Positions 1 to 6,458 of a stretch of DNA of 28,517 bases are shown in pieces. Source of the DNA: Phycisphaerae bacterium (GTDB lineage Bacteria; Planctomycetota; Phycisphaerae; UBA1845; UTPLA1). Within the stretch, counting starts at the first letter, position 1. Each line of letters opens with the position of its first letter. Location: the NCBI GenBank assembly GCA_016935885.1, contig JAFGQA010000440.1, positions 1 to 28,517 on the forward strand. Reading direction: 5' to 3'. A model generated the notes under the pieces. It saw nothing but the letters and a program-made list of their open reading frames with translations. It was not told the DNA's origin and ran no database searches. A program made the position numbers and the translations under genes.

Positions 1-61
1 CGGGGCTCGGATCGAGTGCTTATCGCGGGCGAAACCAGGCGCCACGCCGCTCATTCGCGAG

Positions 62-85
62 CCGCCGTAACTGTCATGGACCCCA
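62..85. repeat. Solo copy of a dispersed repeat end
   Basis: This stretch matches the right end of the palindromic element at 6315-6458. It has CCGCC, then two differing bases, then a 17-base identical run (69-85 against 6443-6459). A 17-base identity inside 28 kb is unlikely by chance. No companion hairpin is visible next to it, so it looks like an isolated or decayed end. What it is part of is inference. Confidence 0.5.
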
Positions 86-152
86 CGAAACGCCTCGAGG
101 TCTTGCGGCGTCTCGTAAACCTCGCCACTATGTCAAGCTCGGTCGCTCCTCT

Positions 153-205
153 GTAGCACAGGCGGCTGAGCCTGTGATCTCGCCGGCGGGACGCCGGTGG
201 CTCGG
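153..205. repeat. REP-like double hairpin with GTAG head
   Basis: A GTAG tetranucleotide (153-156) is followed by a hairpin with arms CACAGGC and GCCTGTG. A second hairpin follows, with arms CCGGCG and CGCCGG around GGA. A GTAG or GGAG head next to a small palindrome is the hallmark of REP elements mobilised by RAYT (TnpA-REP) transposases. No RAYT gene is in the window. The element sits 34 bases before the start codon of the beta-helix gene, so it lies in or near that gene's 5' leader. Confidence 0.55.
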
Positions 206-238
206 CGCGGCGGTGGCACCAAGGTTGGGAGCAGGGCA

Positions 239-2443
239 ATGAAGACACTTCTAGTCGCGATATTGATCGCGATGGGGCCGAATGACGGTTTGCCGGAATT
301 GACCGTTCGCACGGATGACACGGTGATCACGACATCGTGCCGTGTGGTGATCCCCGGGGGGACCATCATCGAGGATCAGAACAACAACGGCGTGATTCAG
401 ATCGGCGCATCGAACATCGTCGTGGAGTTTGCCGACGGATCGGTCCTGCGCGGGGCCGAGAAGACGACGCGGCCGGACGAATACAGGGGATACGGGATCG
501 TGCTCAAGGGCCACGCGGGCGTGACGATTCGCGGCGCGAAGGTGCGCGGATACTTCTGTGGAATCCGAGCAAGCCATGCCGACGAACTGACGATCGAGAA
601 CGCGGATGCGTCGGACTGCCGGCGTGCACACCTGAAGTCCACACCGGTTGCCGAAGACACCAGCGACTGGCTTAGCCCACACGACAACGACGGCAACGAA
701 TGGCTGACACGATACGGTTCGGCGATGTACATCGAGGATTCGGACAAGGTGACCGTCCGCCGTTGCCGCGTGCGGAACGGGCAGAACGGGCTGTGCCTCG
801 ACCGCGTGAGCAACGCGAGAATCTACGACAACGACTTCTCCTTCCTGTCCGGCTGGGGCATCGCGCTGTGGCGGTCGAACCGAAACGTGATTAGCCGCAA
901 CGCCGTTGACTTTTGCGTGCGCGGCTACAGCCACGGGGTATACAACCGCGGCCAGGATTCGGCGGGCATCCTCGTGTTCGAGCAATGCTGCGACAACGTG
1001 TTCGCCGAGAACTCCGCGACCCACGGCGGGGACGGCTTCTTCGGTTTCGCGGGGCGCGAGGCACTCGGCGAAACACCGGCACCGAGGCCGGATTTCGACT
1101 ATCGGCGCCGCGGCAGCAATGACAATCTTCTCGTCAACAATGACTTCTCATACGCCGCCGCCCACGGGATCGAGATGACCTTCTCATTTGGCAATCGCTT
1201 CGTTGGCAACCGTCTTGTGGGCAACGCGATCTGCGGCATCTGGGGAGGCTACTCCCAGGATACATTGATCGCGGGTAACGTCATCGAGGAAAACGGCGAG
1301 ATGGGCTACGGCCTGGAGCGCGGTGGCGTGAACATCGAACACGGCCGCGACAATCGCGTGATATACAACAAGTTTAAGAAGAACAAGTGTGCCGTGCACT
1401 TATGGTGGGATGAAGAAGGCGACTTCGCCAAGAAACCGTGGGGTTTGGCCAACGGGACGGCTTCGACGGGCAACCTGGTTGCGCGGAACGAGTTCGTCGG
1501 AGACGCGTTGATGTTCTGCCTCCGCGGGCCCAGCAACGTAACGATCGGTCCAAACACGTCCCGTGCGATCGGACGCCAGCTCGAAAGGGATAAGGACAGC
1601 CAAGTGGTTGATACAGAAGACGTAGCCATCGAGCCGTTTGAGATGCCGGCATACGCCGTGTATGGCGAGACGCGGCCGGTCGGAGCACGAAACGGCCTGC
1701 GGGGCCGCGAGAATATCATCATGACCGAGTGGGAGCCTTGGGATCACGAGTCGCCGTTGATTCGGATGGTCGAGGCGACCGGCATGTCGCACGCTTACGA
1801 GTTTTACAAGATGCCCGGTCGGCTGGCAGTGTCATTGCGGGCGGAGGGCGCAAAGGGGCGGTTGACACGAGCCAAGACCGATGGGCGCGTGCCGTGCTAC
1901 GTCGTGTCGGCGAACGAGGCGGGCGTGCATCCGTACACGCTGAAGGTCTCGGCGGGCGACTATAACAAGGAAATCACCGGCATGCTGGTGGCGGCAACGT
2001 GGGACGTGACGTTCTTCAAGTGGACAAAGGACGTTGATCCGCGGGAGGACCTCGACGGCTGGCGCGAGTTGGCGCGGCGTGACGAAGCCGTGTGGGTGCA
2101 GACCGATCAACTGAGGTTCAAGTACGCGTTTGCCGGCCCGAGCGATCTTGGATTGTCGAGTGAATTGACCAGGGCGGCACTCGGTGGGGACAGCTTCGGC
2201 ATGATCGCCAGGACGAACCTGCCACTCGGAAAAGGCAGATGGAACATCACGACGCTCAGCGACGACGGCGTCCGCGTCACGGTGGACGGTGTGGCCATCA
2301 TTGACGATTGGACCTGGCATACGCCGAAGCGCGACGAGGGGATTCTTGAATTGCCATCGAAGAAGACCGTGGAGATCGTCGTGGAGCACTTCGAGATCGA
2401 TGGATACGCGACCTTGGAGTTCGACTTGGCGCCGGCGAATTGA
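239..2443 (+). CDS. Secreted parallel beta-helix protein with C-terminal PA14-like domain
   Basis: The product is about 734 residues. An in-frame GTG exists at 197, but the ATG at 239 is preferred: it follows a purine-rich GGGAGCAGGG stretch and opens a short hydrophobic segment (MKTLLVAILIAMG) resembling a signal peptide. Residues of roughly 25-450 are rich in N-x-(I/V) turns such as NNGVIQIGASNIVVEF, NVISRNAVDF and NLLVNNDFSY, typical of right-handed parallel beta-helices of the pectate-lyase/NosD type. The C-terminal 130 residues include GKGRWNITTLSDDGVRVTVD and IIDDWTWH, the core of a PA14 carbohydrate-binding domain. Such proteins are usually exported and bind or cleave polysaccharides. 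I see no residue set that proves lyase activity. It stands alone, convergent with the HAD gene, and has no evident link to the secretion system. Confidence 0.85.
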   Translation: MKTLLVAILIAMGPNDGLPELTVRTDDTVITTSCRVVIPGGTIIEDQNNNGVIQIGASNIVVEFADGSVLRGAEKTTRPDEYRGYGIVLKGHAGVTIRGAKVRGYFCGIRASHADELTIENADASDCRRAHLKSTPVAEDTSDWLSPHDNDGNEWLTRYGSAMYIEDSDKVTVRRCRVRNGQNGLCLDRVSNARIYDNDFSFLSGWGIALWRSNRNVISRNAVDFCVRGYSHGVYNRGQDSAGILVFEQCCDNVFAENSATHGGDGFFGFAGREALGETPAPRPDFDYRRRGSNDNLLVNNDFSYAAAHGIEMTFSFGNRFVGNRLVGNAICGIWGGYSQDTLIAGNVIEENGEMGYGLERGGVNIEHGRDNRVIYNKFKKNKCAVHLWWDEEGDFAKKPWGLANGTASTGNLVARNEFVGDALMFCLRGPSNVTIGPNTSRAIGRQLERDKDSQVVDTEDVAIEPFEMPAYAVYGETRPVGARNGLRGRENIIMTEWEPWDHESPLIRMVEATGMSHAYEFYKMPGRLAVSLRAEGAKGRLTRAKTDGRVPCYVVSANEAGVHPYTLKVSAGDYNKEITGMLVAATWDVTFFKWTKDVDPREDLDGWRELARRDEAVWVQTDQLRFKYAFAGPSDLGLSSELTRAALGGDSFGMIARTNLPLGKGRWNITTLSDDGVRVTVDGVAIIDDWTWHTPKRDEGILELPSKKTVEIVVEHFEIDGYATLEFDLAPAN

Positions 2444-2488
2444 GGTCGAAGCCGGAGCATCACCGTCATCATCAGAACCACGCGGGCT

Positions 2489-3163
2489 TCACATAGCGAC
2501 GGTCACAAGTTCGTCGGCCGTCACGCGATCGAGACCCAATGCCGACCGCGAAACGCCCGGCAGCTTCTCCGGTGTGCCGATGCCGAACACGGCCATCCCG
2601 GCCCTCCGCCCCGCTTCAATGCCTGCCGGGGCATCCTCGATCGCCACACACTCGCGCGGGGACAAGCCGAGCTGTTCGGCCGCCAGCAGGAAGACCTCGG
2701 GATGCGGCTTGGAATGAGTCACGTCGTTGCCGTCGACAACGGCGTCGAATGCCTCCGCCAGCCGCACGCGATCCAGGATCAGCCGCGCGTTCTTGCTCGA
2801 CGAGGCCACGGCCAGTTTCGTTCCGAGACGGCGCAGCTCACCGAGCAAGTCGCGGACACCGGGAAGGACGTCGGCCGGGCTCAGTCCCTCGAGTAGTCCT
2901 CGATACATTGCGTTCTTGCGGTCTGCCAGCGCGAGTTTCTCGTCGTCGGTATACGCCCGCTCGGACCGTTCAAGCAGCACGCTCAGGCTCTCCATGCGGC
3001 CTATCCCACGCAGCCGCTCGTTGACCTGATGGTCAAAGTCGATCCCCTCCTGGTCGGCAAGTCGCTGCCAGGCGCGATAGTGCAACTCGTCCGTGGTGAC
3101 CAGCACGCCGTCCAGATCGAAGATCAGACCGCGAATCTCGATGGGGCTGCGTCCTTTTGGCAT
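2489..3163 (-). CDS. pgmB: HAD hydrolase, beta-phosphoglucomutase type
   Basis: This is a 224-residue cytoplasmic protein of the HAD subfamily that interconverts beta-glucose 1-phosphate and glucose 6-phosphate in maltose/trehalose phosphorolysis. Visible signatures are FDLDGVLV with nucleophile Asp and acid/base Asp near residues 16-18, the cap helix ELHYRAWQRLA, the LRGIGRMESL loop characteristic of beta-phosphoglucomutases, motif II VASSSKNA, the Lys of SKPHPEVFLLA, and the metal-binding AIEDAPAGIEAGRRAGM. The length matches the family. No strong ribosome binding site precedes the ATG, but there is no other nearby start. No maltose or trehalose phosphorylase is adjacent, so a related sugar phosphatase remains possible. 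The 5' flank carries an 11-base tandem repeat. Confidence 0.82.
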   Translation of the reverse strand: MPKGRSPIEIRGLIFDLDGVLVTTDELHYRAWQRLADQEGIDFDHQVNERLRGIGRMESLSVLLERSERAYTDDEKLALADRKNAMYRGLLEGLSPADVLPGVRDLLGELRRLGTKLAVASSSKNARLILDRVRLAEAFDAVVDGNDVTHSKPHPEVFLLAAEQLGLSPRECVAIEDAPAGIEAGRRAGMAVFGIGTPEKLPGVSRSALGLDRVTADELVTVAM

Positions 3164-3182
3164 TTGGCGGCAACCGGTGTTC

Positions 3183-3204
3183 TATCCAACCAGTATCCAA
3201 CTAG
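3183..3204. repeat. Tandem repeat, 2 x 11 bases
   Basis: TATCCAACCAG (3183-3193) is followed at once by TATCCAACTAG (3194-3204), differing at one base. A further degenerate half unit (GTCCAAC) follows. It lies 20 bases upstream of pgmB and is one of several short degenerate tandem repeats in spacers of this window. Confidence 0.7.
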
Positions 3205-3360
3205 CAGACAACGTCCAACGCGCAGGAACTGCTGCGCGCATGCGCCCGACCGACGAGGACCACAACACGGAGGCGATCCCCGCCGATCCAGGGTTGCGAC
3301 GTCCCGAGCGTAACCGCTCGCAGACGAGGACGAAACTCGGCCAGGCGAGTCGTTCTGACG

Positions 3361-3380
3361 AGCGTGTACAGCGTGTACAC
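3361..3380. promoter_or_regulatory. Duplicated AGCGTGTAC block, possible operator
   Basis: AGCGTGTAC occurs twice in direct succession and the block ends in GTGTACAC, so it is partly palindromic around GTAC. Repeated GTGTAC boxes in a divergent intergenic region are a plausible binding site for a regulator of one or both neighbours. This rests on symmetry alone. Confidence 0.25.
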
Positions 3381-3403
3381 GTCCACTTGGCCACTAATCG
3401 GTG

Positions 3404-3481
3404 ATTATCGGATGTTGACGCCGCCTGTCTGACACTTTGATGACACCATCGTCAAACCTGGCAATCCGGATAACCGATAAT
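3404..3481. promoter_or_regulatory. Inverted repeat before the macro-domain gene
   Basis: ATTATCGG (3404-3411) pairs with CCGATAAT (3474-3481), a perfect 8-base inverted repeat 62 bases apart. The right arm contains GATAAT about 31 bases before the start codon, a position and sequence suiting a -10 box. No good -35 is apparent. A looped operator or promoter is possible. Confidence 0.25.
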
Positions 3482-3512
3482 AGAATGATGATGTGGCGGA
3501 GGGGGCGGCCCC

Positions 3513-3956
3513 ATGACCGTGCAGCGCGTTGCAGGTGGAAACATGATTGAGAAGGTTTGCAATCTCTGGCTGGAACGCGCGGAATACCGCTGCATCCCGA
3601 CGACGGGGGCAGTCGGTGGTGACGGAGCCGCCGTGATGGACTCCGGCTTGGCCAAGGAGGCGGCACAACGATTCAGCGGCCTCGAGCTCGACTTGGGTCG
3701 CCTGCTGACGTCGCGTGGCAACCACGTTCACCTCGTCAGGCCAGACTTGATCTCCTTCCCGATCCAGCAATTCCAATGGAGCGGGCCGAGCTTACAGGTC
3801 ATCGGGCGTAGCGCCCACGAGTTGGTCGCGCTGGTCGGAGAGGCCAAAACGTTACTCCCACGGCCGGGATGCGCGGAGGGCCAACTTCCTTGGGAGGAGG
3901 TCGCCAAGGTCCTCGAGTTCCTACCCGACAACGTCATCGTGATACAACACACATAG
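3513..3956 (+). CDS. Macro-domain (ADP-ribose-binding) family protein
   Basis: This 147-residue protein resembles small phage-type and bacterial macro domains, which bind ADP-ribose or hydrolyse its derivatives. Matching features are the early strand and glycine loop CIPTTGAVGGDGAAVMDSGL, the AKEAAQRF helix, the central FPIQQFQW and VIGRSAHEL segments, and the C-terminal LPRPGCAEGQLPWEEVAKVL followed by LPDNVIVI. The last block is very typical of the family. The ATG at 3513 has a strong GGAGGGGG site seven bases upstream. A second ATG at 3543 (MIEKVCNLW) has a weaker AGGTGG site and would remove ten residues. It is the only plus-strand gene near the secretion locus and converges with the fused sheath gene, ending 20 bases from it. 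A role reversing ADP-ribosylation is an inference from the family. Confidence 0.75.
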   Translation: MTVQRVAGGNMIEKVCNLWLERAEYRCIPTTGAVGGDGAAVMDSGLAKEAAQRFSGLELDLGRLLTSRGNHVHLVRPDLISFPIQQFQWSGPSLQVIGRSAHELVALVGEAKTLLPRPGCAEGQLPWEEVAKVLEFLPDNVIVIQHT

Positions 3957-3976
3957 CGGTTCGGCCGACCACCTGT

Positions 3977-5812
3977 TCAGTTCAGCCGATACCCGAGCAC
4001 CACCGGGATGCCTCCGGCCAGGATCATTCTCGGCGGCGTGACCGTGACGGCGAGAAGCACCGCGGATGGGTCGTCCTCCGGCGGGCCGGTTTGCACGCTG
4101 ACGTGCTCGGAGGCGTGCGCGGAGTCTGGCTCGCCTTCGGGAAACAGCCAGGAAACGACGTGTTCTCGAACGAACGGGACGACCTTCTCCGGCGACATGC
4201 CGGACAGGTGGGGCTTCAGCGCAAACAGCAGGCTCGACAATCGGCCCGCAAAGAGTTGGTAGGGAAGGCTGACCTCCAACAGGCTGCTGGTGTCCATCTT
4301 CTTCGGCCGTGCGGCGGTCAGTCCGTTCCATATGAGGATGTCGTCGTGGTCCTTGATGCCGAGGGCCGCGTTGATTCCAACGGACGCCATTTCCTCGATC
4401 TTGTCCTGGGTGAGCTGCGTATCGGCCGGGCCGATCTTCTTCTTGCCGTCCTTGCCACCCTCGGCAGTCGTGAAGCCCTCGACGCGACCGTGGACGAAGC
4501 CCGCCATGGCCGTCGGCCAGCCGGTCTTGGCCACGCTGTTCGACACGGCGCAGGCCACGGCGATCGCCCCGCCAGCCCAGACGAAGTCTCTGTCCGTGGC
4601 ACACGGCTCGCGGTAGGCAAACTGGAGGTCCTTCCCATCCGCCTGCGCGTGGGGTTCTCGGAGCAGGCAGCGACCGAAGACCGCGCCGAGGGATTGCGCA
4701 TGGGGTTGTCCTCGTAGTGCCTTCCATTTGGCAAACTGCCACTGGTCGAACATCGTGCTCAGTGTGGGCAGCGTCGGAAGCTGCCAGGCGTGTTTGACGC
4801 CGAAGAAACCAGCCGACACGCCCGCAAGAACGAGGGCGGGCAGGCTGGCCCCGTGCTGAGCCAACTCGTCCAACGTCTCCAAATCCGCGGCCGTATTCCC
4901 GAACTGCGTGTCGACGACCACAAGATCCGGGGCGTCCGCGCCTTCGTCGAACACCGGGTCTATCAGCAATGTGGTGAACCGCTCCGTCAACTGCGCGCGG
5001 GGCGCGTGGAGGAGCGACAGCCGAACGCCCTTGCGGAAGTCCGTATGCGACACGAGGAACGCCAGCGACCGCCAAGCCGCCTCGATGGCCTGCACATGTG
5101 GGGAGTGCAGCACCGCCGTCAGCCAGACGCTCACCCGACGGTCGATTTCGGCCAGCGTGCGGCGCAGGGTGGACACCTCTTCGGAAGGCACCGACGCCCC
5201 CTGGCCGGCCGCAGCCGCCACGATCGAGCCGATCGGTGACTTCGGCGGCGGGGCCGATGCGCCAGTGTCCTCGCCATCGCCGAGATCGAGTTGATCCAAT
5301 ACGCTGTCTGCCGCGGCGGGATCCGCCGTAGGTTCTAAAGGCGACCACTTCAGTGAGTCTGTCAGCCAGGCAGTGGACGAATCCGATGAGGCGATCTTCG
5401 CCAATGCCTCGGAGAACTGGGCAGCGGATAGCTTGCCGAGCAGCCGTTTCACAATCTGCTCGCGGGCATCCATCAACGGCCTCACGGCCGGAATCCGCTC
5501 AACGAGGTTCTTCGGCTGAAAGGCCCGCAGGGAGTCGAAACGTTGGCTTATCTCGACCATCTCGTTCTTGGATGCCAACGGGTCGGCGGCGGTGAAGCTC
5601 ACGGTCGGACAGGCGGCTGCCATCACATCGTCGAACGTGTCGGCCTTCACCTCGACGATGCCGTCTTGCAGTGGCCCGGACAACGACCCCGCGTCGGAAC
5701 CAGCCAAGTCGCCGACCACGAGGATATGGTACGGCCGCTCCGCTGTAACCCGAAGACCGTGGGGCATGGGAAGGTTGACCTCAAGATCGTAGTTCTCGGG
5801 ACGATCAGCCAT
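3977..5812 (-). CDS. Fused TssB-TssC-like T6SS sheath protein
   Basis: The product is about 611 residues. An ATG at 5827 is possible, but the ATG at 5812 is chosen because GGAGG lies eight bases before it. Residues of roughly 1-145 resemble the TssB sheath subunit encoded at 25450: YHILVVGDL matches FRMLVMGDY, TFDDVM matches NFDSVM, and RAFQPKNLVERIP matches KDFRPESIARQVP. From about residue 205 it resembles TssC: VLHSPHVQAIEAAWRSLAFL matches VLHNEAFQKMESAWRSLWYL, then QFAKWKALR and RCLLREP match QYTKWNAFR and RFLLRKP. The linker is acidic and proline-rich. In the canonical sheath TssB and TssC are separate chains. Here a fusion exists in addition to normal tssB and tssC, far from them at the end of the locus. 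It could be an alternative or specialised sheath component. The sequence does not show which. Confidence 0.8.
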   Translation of the reverse strand: MADRPENYDLEVNLPMPHGLRVTAERPYHILVVGDLAGSDAGSLSGPLQDGIVEVKADTFDDVMAAACPTVSFTAADPLASKNEMVEISQRFDSLRAFQPKNLVERIPAVRPLMDAREQIVKRLLGKLSAAQFSEALAKIASSDSSTAWLTDSLKWSPLEPTADPAAADSVLDQLDLGDGEDTGASAPPPKSPIGSIVAAAAGQGASVPSEEVSTLRRTLAEIDRRVSVWLTAVLHSPHVQAIEAAWRSLAFLVSHTDFRKGVRLSLLHAPRAQLTERFTTLLIDPVFDEGADAPDLVVVDTQFGNTAADLETLDELAQHGASLPALVLAGVSAGFFGVKHAWQLPTLPTLSTMFDQWQFAKWKALRGQPHAQSLGAVFGRCLLREPHAQADGKDLQFAYREPCATDRDFVWAGGAIAVACAVSNSVAKTGWPTAMAGFVHGRVEGFTTAEGGKDGKKKIGPADTQLTQDKIEEMASVGINAALGIKDHDDILIWNGLTAARPKKMDTSSLLEVSLPYQLFAGRLSSLLFALKPHLSGMSPEKVVPFVREHVVSWLFPEGEPDSAHASEHVSVQTGPPEDDPSAVLLAVTVTPPRMILAGGIPVVLGYRLN

Positions 5813-5885
5813 TGAACAAGCCTCCATGAAGAGGTTGGGCGCAGCCTTTGTACGCCGAGGATTGGGGGCCGAGCACTGCGTGCTG

Positions 5886-5903
5886 GGTAAATGAGCGTTT
5901 ACC
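5886..5903. promoter_or_regulatory. Palindrome upstream of the fused sheath gene
   Basis: GGTAAA and TTTACC form perfect 6-base arms around six bases. The site is in the 110-base spacer between the 99-residue gene and the fused tssBC-like gene, about 75 bases before the latter's start. It could be an operator or a small hairpin in the leader. Symmetry is the only evidence. Confidence 0.3.
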
Positions 5904-5922
5904 TTCCGACTTGCGGCCCGGG

Positions 5923-6222
5923 CTACATCTGGGTCGCGTGGATCATCTTATGCTTCATCAGCAGCAGATCTAGGTGCTTGCGCAATGCCCCTTCGCCGGT
6001 GGTGTACGCGCCGCGGCAAAGCGCCCGGCCCAGGACCTCGGAAGCCAGCTTGCCCACCGGCCCCGTGCCTAACCCGATGCCGGCGAAATCATCATCGAGG
6101 CCGCGCCCTACCATACGAGCCGCCTCGCGCATTAGGTACAGGATGTTGGCGGCCTCCAGCGGGGTGTAGTGCATGCGCCTTCGGAGGTATTCCTTGACCT
6201 TTGTCTCGACATGGGAGTTCAT
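5923..6222 (-). CDS. Small protein of unknown function, 99 residues
   Basis: I do not recognise the family. The start is well supported by AAGGAG seven bases before the ATG and by a promoter-like TATAAT further upstream. The sequence is mostly helical and positively charged at the N-terminus (KVKEYLRRRMHYTPLEAANI), has a glycine-rich centre (DDFAGIGLGTGPVGKL), and ends in a helix with a basic, Met- and His-containing tail (LLLMKHKMIHATQM). There is no signal peptide or membrane segment. It lies between the palindromic element and the fused sheath gene, on the same strand as the secretion genes. A T6SS role is possible only by position. Confidence 0.7.
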   Translation of the reverse strand: MNSHVETKVKEYLRRRMHYTPLEAANILYLMREAARMVGRGLDDDFAGIGLGTGPVGKLASEVLGRALCRGAYTTGEGALRKHLDLLLMKHKMIHATQM

Positions 6223-6260
6223 GTTGGTCTCCTTGATTCGTTTACGAGGGCATTGTCTGC

Positions 6261-6288
6261 ATTATAACTCGTCCTTGCCGTCACGCAA
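6261..6288 (-). promoter_or_regulatory. Sigma-70-like promoter for the 99-residue gene
   Basis: On the minus strand a perfect TATAAT (6266-6261) lies 16 bases after TTGCGT (6288-6283), which matches the -35 consensus at three of six positions. The -10 is 38 bases before the start codon at 6222. This places a transcription start for the 99-residue gene and possibly the fused sheath gene after it, separate from the operon upstream. Confidence 0.45.
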
Positions 6289-6314
6289 CGCCGCTGTACC
6301 GCGGCTCATCGACA

Positions 6315-6458
6315 GTGGTCCGTGACACTTCCGGCGGCATTCGATTCTGGGTGCCACGGGCGGCTTGTCCGCCCGTGTTGTGTCTCTGGTGAACACATGG
6401 GGCATACGCACTGGCAGGCAAGCTGCCAGTGGCACCCGCCTAAACTGTCATGGACCCC
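6315..6458. mobile_element. Palindromic MITE/BIME-like element
   Basis: The element has imperfect terminal inverted repeats, 6315-6337 and 6436-6458, matching at about 18 of 23 positions. Inside, GGGTGCCAC (6349-6357) faces its complement GTGGCACCC (6429-6437). Each opens a perfect 9-base hairpin: CACGGGCGG/CCGCCCGTG with loop CTTGT at 6355-6377, and CACTGGCAG/CTGCCAGTG with loop GCAAG at 6409-6431. The two halves are thus head-to-head diverged copies of one unit, as in paired REP elements or small non-autonomous transposons. It encodes nothing. Its right end overlaps the last codons and stop of the CobW-family gene. A solo copy of the end occurs at 62-85. Confidence 0.7.

Larger units (their letters stand above)
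3164..3512. other. Divergent intergenic spacer
   Basis: This 349-base gap lies between the divergent pgmB and macro-domain genes. I find no convincing gene in it: the short open frames on both strands have no recognisable family or ribosome binding site. It holds an 11-base tandem repeat, a duplicated AGCGTGTAC block and an inverted repeat ending just before the macro-domain gene. It must carry promoters for both flanking genes, but I cannot place them firmly. Confidence 0.6.

Noticed and set aside
1..156. Open frames entering from the left edge (frame 1 to a stop at 154-156, frame 2 to a stop at 68-70)
   Set aside because: They are too short to judge, show no recognisable sequence, and overlap repeat-like DNA. 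Either could be the 3' end of a gene cut by the window edge.
2448..2490. Inverted repeat GAAGCC/GGCTTC between convergent genes as a terminator
   Set aside because: A 6-base stem with a loop of about 30 bases and no T-run is too weak.
3182..3394. Minus-strand open frame of 70 codons upstream of pgmB
   Set aside because: It has no ribosome binding site or family resemblance, and it covers tandem repeat sequence.
3957..3976. TCGGCCGA palindrome between convergent genes as a bidirectional terminator
   Set aside because: It has no loop and no flanking T-run. An 8-base GC palindrome is common in GC-rich DNA.
3869..4717. Plus-strand open frame of 282 codons
   Set aside because: It lies opposite the well-supported fused sheath gene; it is a high-GC antisense shadow.
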